From NCBI RefSeq assembly GCF_914767665.1, contig NC_059503.1:34782001-34846000 (forward strand): DNA of 64,000 nucleotides, written 5' to 3'. Below, piece by piece: positions 61,465 through 64,000 of this stretch; position 1 is the first letter of the stretch; the number at the start of each line of letters is the position of its first letter. The notes beneath the pieces are model-generated. The model did no database searches, was not told where the DNA came from, and worked only from the letters and a program-made list of their open reading frames with translations. A program made the translations under genes and the position numbers. This DNA is from Harmonia axyridis. Lineage: Eukaryota > Arthropoda > Insecta > Coleoptera > Coccinellidae.

Positions 61465-64000
61465 GTGAGTTGATATTTTCTAATTAAATAAAAACTCAGC
61501 ATTTAACTTTGAAATGACAAAAGTTCATGAAAAATTTCGTGAGAATCATATGGCTAGAAACTTTTTGTGTTAAAATAAAGATCAACTATGAAATATTTCA
61601 TAGATTTTGTTATTTCTCAGTTTTTCATGATTTCAGCATATTTTTGCTATTTTTGTATTGAGCCTTCTGAGCACAAATTGTAAAATACCCAGATGTGTTG
61701 AGACGTGTGTTGAATTGCTCTTGATAAATCTTAAAAATTTGTGTGAAAAAAGTGGTGGAAATTTTCGACTTTTGTGTCGGTGATTTTAATGGATATTTTC
61801 CATACACATAAATGTAGAATTGAAAATCGGACACAAGATCAAGCAAGAAAATATTAAAGAAATCCATCTAATGAAGAACAACGTAAATATATTACATCAT
61901 ATAGTAAAACAAAAATTTTTGTGTAAATACCAAATAACATGCATGTATGACTTAATATATTAGAAAAATAAATTGAACAAAATGTTAAGAAACTTAAGTC
62001 AATATATTAGAACTGAAGACTATAATAAAAAGGTGATATAAAGAGAAAAAAAATTGCAAACGCATTGAAGGGCGTTCTAGATGAAAATTAAGATCAAAGA
62101 TTCAAACTCCAAAAAAAAAAAACCTACAGATCACAGAACAGCCCAACACAAAGGAATGCTTAATTAGGTCAGAAATGCGGAAAGTGTTTTCAGAACTTGT
62201 GTACTCGTGAGTCTACATCAATAAAAACTTATTTTCGAACATGGAATAGGGAGAAAGAGAACAGTATAAGTTGAAAGATAAATACTGCTGAAACTAGAGA
62301 CATAAAGACAGAAAGTGTGGCTCAGATAATAAGACCCAAAAAAAGAAAAAGCCTTTTTGGAACTGGACAAGGTTCAAATATAACCATTAAGTCAAACAGC
62401 TCGGTAACTTGACTTCTATAAACTAGATTCAAATCTAACAGGAGAATACTAATTGTAAAAAAATTCTGAGTCAAGAACACCTCAGGAATATGTATCTTTC
62501 AGAATTATAGTAACAAAAGATGAAATAGAAAAACTCAAAAATCCTACCAAGAAACAAACATATACAACATATAATTATTATACCAAAATGTACAATTAAT
62601 AAGAAGTAGCCTATCACAAATGGATAACTTGGTCCTATTTCAGAGAACACAATTCCTTGTGATAGCATAACAGTTAAAAAACTATAATATACAAGGGTCA
62701 AACCTTTTATCTATCTCTTGTTAATTGATCTGATTTGTTTTCCTCTACGATTTTGTGCAAACCAAACTGTGTAGTACCTTCTGTTGTGAAATTGATGAGC
62801 ATGGTGGAAGTGCTACTTACTCTCAAAATAATATAAATTGCTATGAAGTTCAGATATCACTACTTAAAGTCCTTTTCATTTGAGGTTTTTGCAGCAGAGT
62901 TCTACCTTAAACCAACTATACTATTGATAGTATGTATATACAGATCACCAATTCATGATGTAACACGCATTTCAAAATCTTTCTATTCTACTGAATAAAA
63001 TGCTGATTTGGAATATTTAATACATCATCGTAGGATACTTCAATATAAATTTACTAAAGAAGGAAAATAGAAATATACTTTCAACTCCCTAATAGAAAGC
63101 TATAATGTTAGTTTTATTATTCAGGAGCCTATCAAAATTTCTAATTGATCCAAATCTTTTATAGACACATTCTATGGAATGAAAGATGCACAATTGATAC
63201 TAACTGTGGGTATGATCCGTATATCGCCGAAAATTTCGGAGTGGTTACTAGCGGTTTTCAATATTTCAGATAACCTGCTTCGTATATAAAGACCGCTTGC
63301 AACAAACATTATTGAACAAAATTTTGCCTTGACAGAAATTTGTAAACAACTGAAAGTTCTTAATTGATCTAAAGGGTATTTGTTTCATAATTATAATAGT
63401 GTCAGATGTCAGGAGCTATGCCCTAAACAAATAGGATTCTCATCTTACAAAAGCAAGCCTTAAGAATCAAGTATTGGATTTGGATGAAAAAATCATGCCC
63501 TTTTCAAAAGGAATCTAATATTAGACAGCTGGAGAATTTATATTTATAGATTTTTAGTATTTATAAGGCTGAATGACCTTAGGTCGATGGCCATTTGTTT
63601 GTTTATGAACAATAAAGTACTGTTACAACTACTACTAGTATTAATATATGAATATTTAGATTAGTTTAAGAGATGGGAAAATAAACTTGGCAAGTTTATC
63701 TATATTCTATCCATAGATTTTCGAAAATATAAAATAATCAAGAATACATCTGTATCACATAGCCTAACACTCTTCTCAGTACTCTCCATGGATTAGCAAA
63801 CTCTGATCAAAGAAAAAGCACTATGTACCAGTTTTAATATAATGTGAACCCTATACACTTGTAAAGTATTATAATTTCTGTCAAGATTAATTATTAATAT
63901 GATTTTTCATATCCCCATAAAAATTGTTTGAAAACACCATGACAAAATTCATTGACAATATTTCTTGAACTTTTATTTCCATAGTTAGGCTATACGTCAA
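61465..64000 (+). other. Chc intron 4 (to window end)
   Basis: Starts with GTGAGT and shows no exon of the expected continuation. A GAATGACCTTAGGTCGATGGCC stretch split near 63570-63591 plus AATAAAG and ACTACTACTAG (63609-63640) looks like the 3' end and simple tail of a LINE. The rest is AT-rich with no recognisable gene. Confidence 0.6.

Overview
This is nuclear DNA of an insect, probably a beetle (the order is my inference). It is AT-rich, has short-consensus spliceosomal introns and several decayed Tc1/mariner and LINE copies. The genes that can be named are ribosomal protein LP2, clathrin heavy chain and a DUF4200 axonemal coiled-coil protein. The left 61% is repeat and the right end is genic.

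Layout. (1) 1-35815: a head-to-tail array of 18 monomers (first one cut by the window edge), 1.82-2.79 kb each. Each has a 17/34-bp hairpin-rich minisatellite, degenerate ~140-bp sub-repeats carrying ACACCCTGTAT, a minus-strand tRNA-Ser-like Pol III promoter with a downstream T run, and a 434-bp core of constant length. Two subfamilies (A and B) exist for the left and right halves and are shuffled among monomers. Three neighbouring monomers (28264-33777) look identical. (2) 35816-36324: GC-rich island with perfect palindromes. (3) About 36325-39055: two broken copies of the same repeat in opposite orientation, one with a ~0.4-kb insertion. (4) 39213-41166: a palindromic (fold-back) mariner. 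(5) 41167-51281: gene-poor DNA with inverted-repeat elements, a 5'-truncated LINE and a second mariner relic. These surround a minus-strand gene of unknown function with two clear exons (49960-50170 and 45564-45970). (6) 51282-56015: six-exon minus-strand gene, complete, 390 aa, CCDC42/CFAP73 type. (7) 56476-57500: RpLP2 on the plus strand, head-to-head with the previous gene. Its introns 2 and 3 each hold a box C/D snoRNA predicted to target the same 28S site. (8) 57961 to beyond 64000: 5' part of clathrin heavy chain, four exons, with a GC-AG first intron.

How it works together. RpLP2 and its two intronic snoRNAs form a ribosome-related unit, and the CCDC42-like gene shares the short intergenic region upstream. 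The array is the unusual part. It is an unequal-exchange and conversion landscape whose repeat unit carries its own Pol III-type promoter and a length-frozen core, and its edges coincide with the monomer boundary. The open frames running through the array start only with TTG/GTG and are open on both strands, so I do not call them genes.
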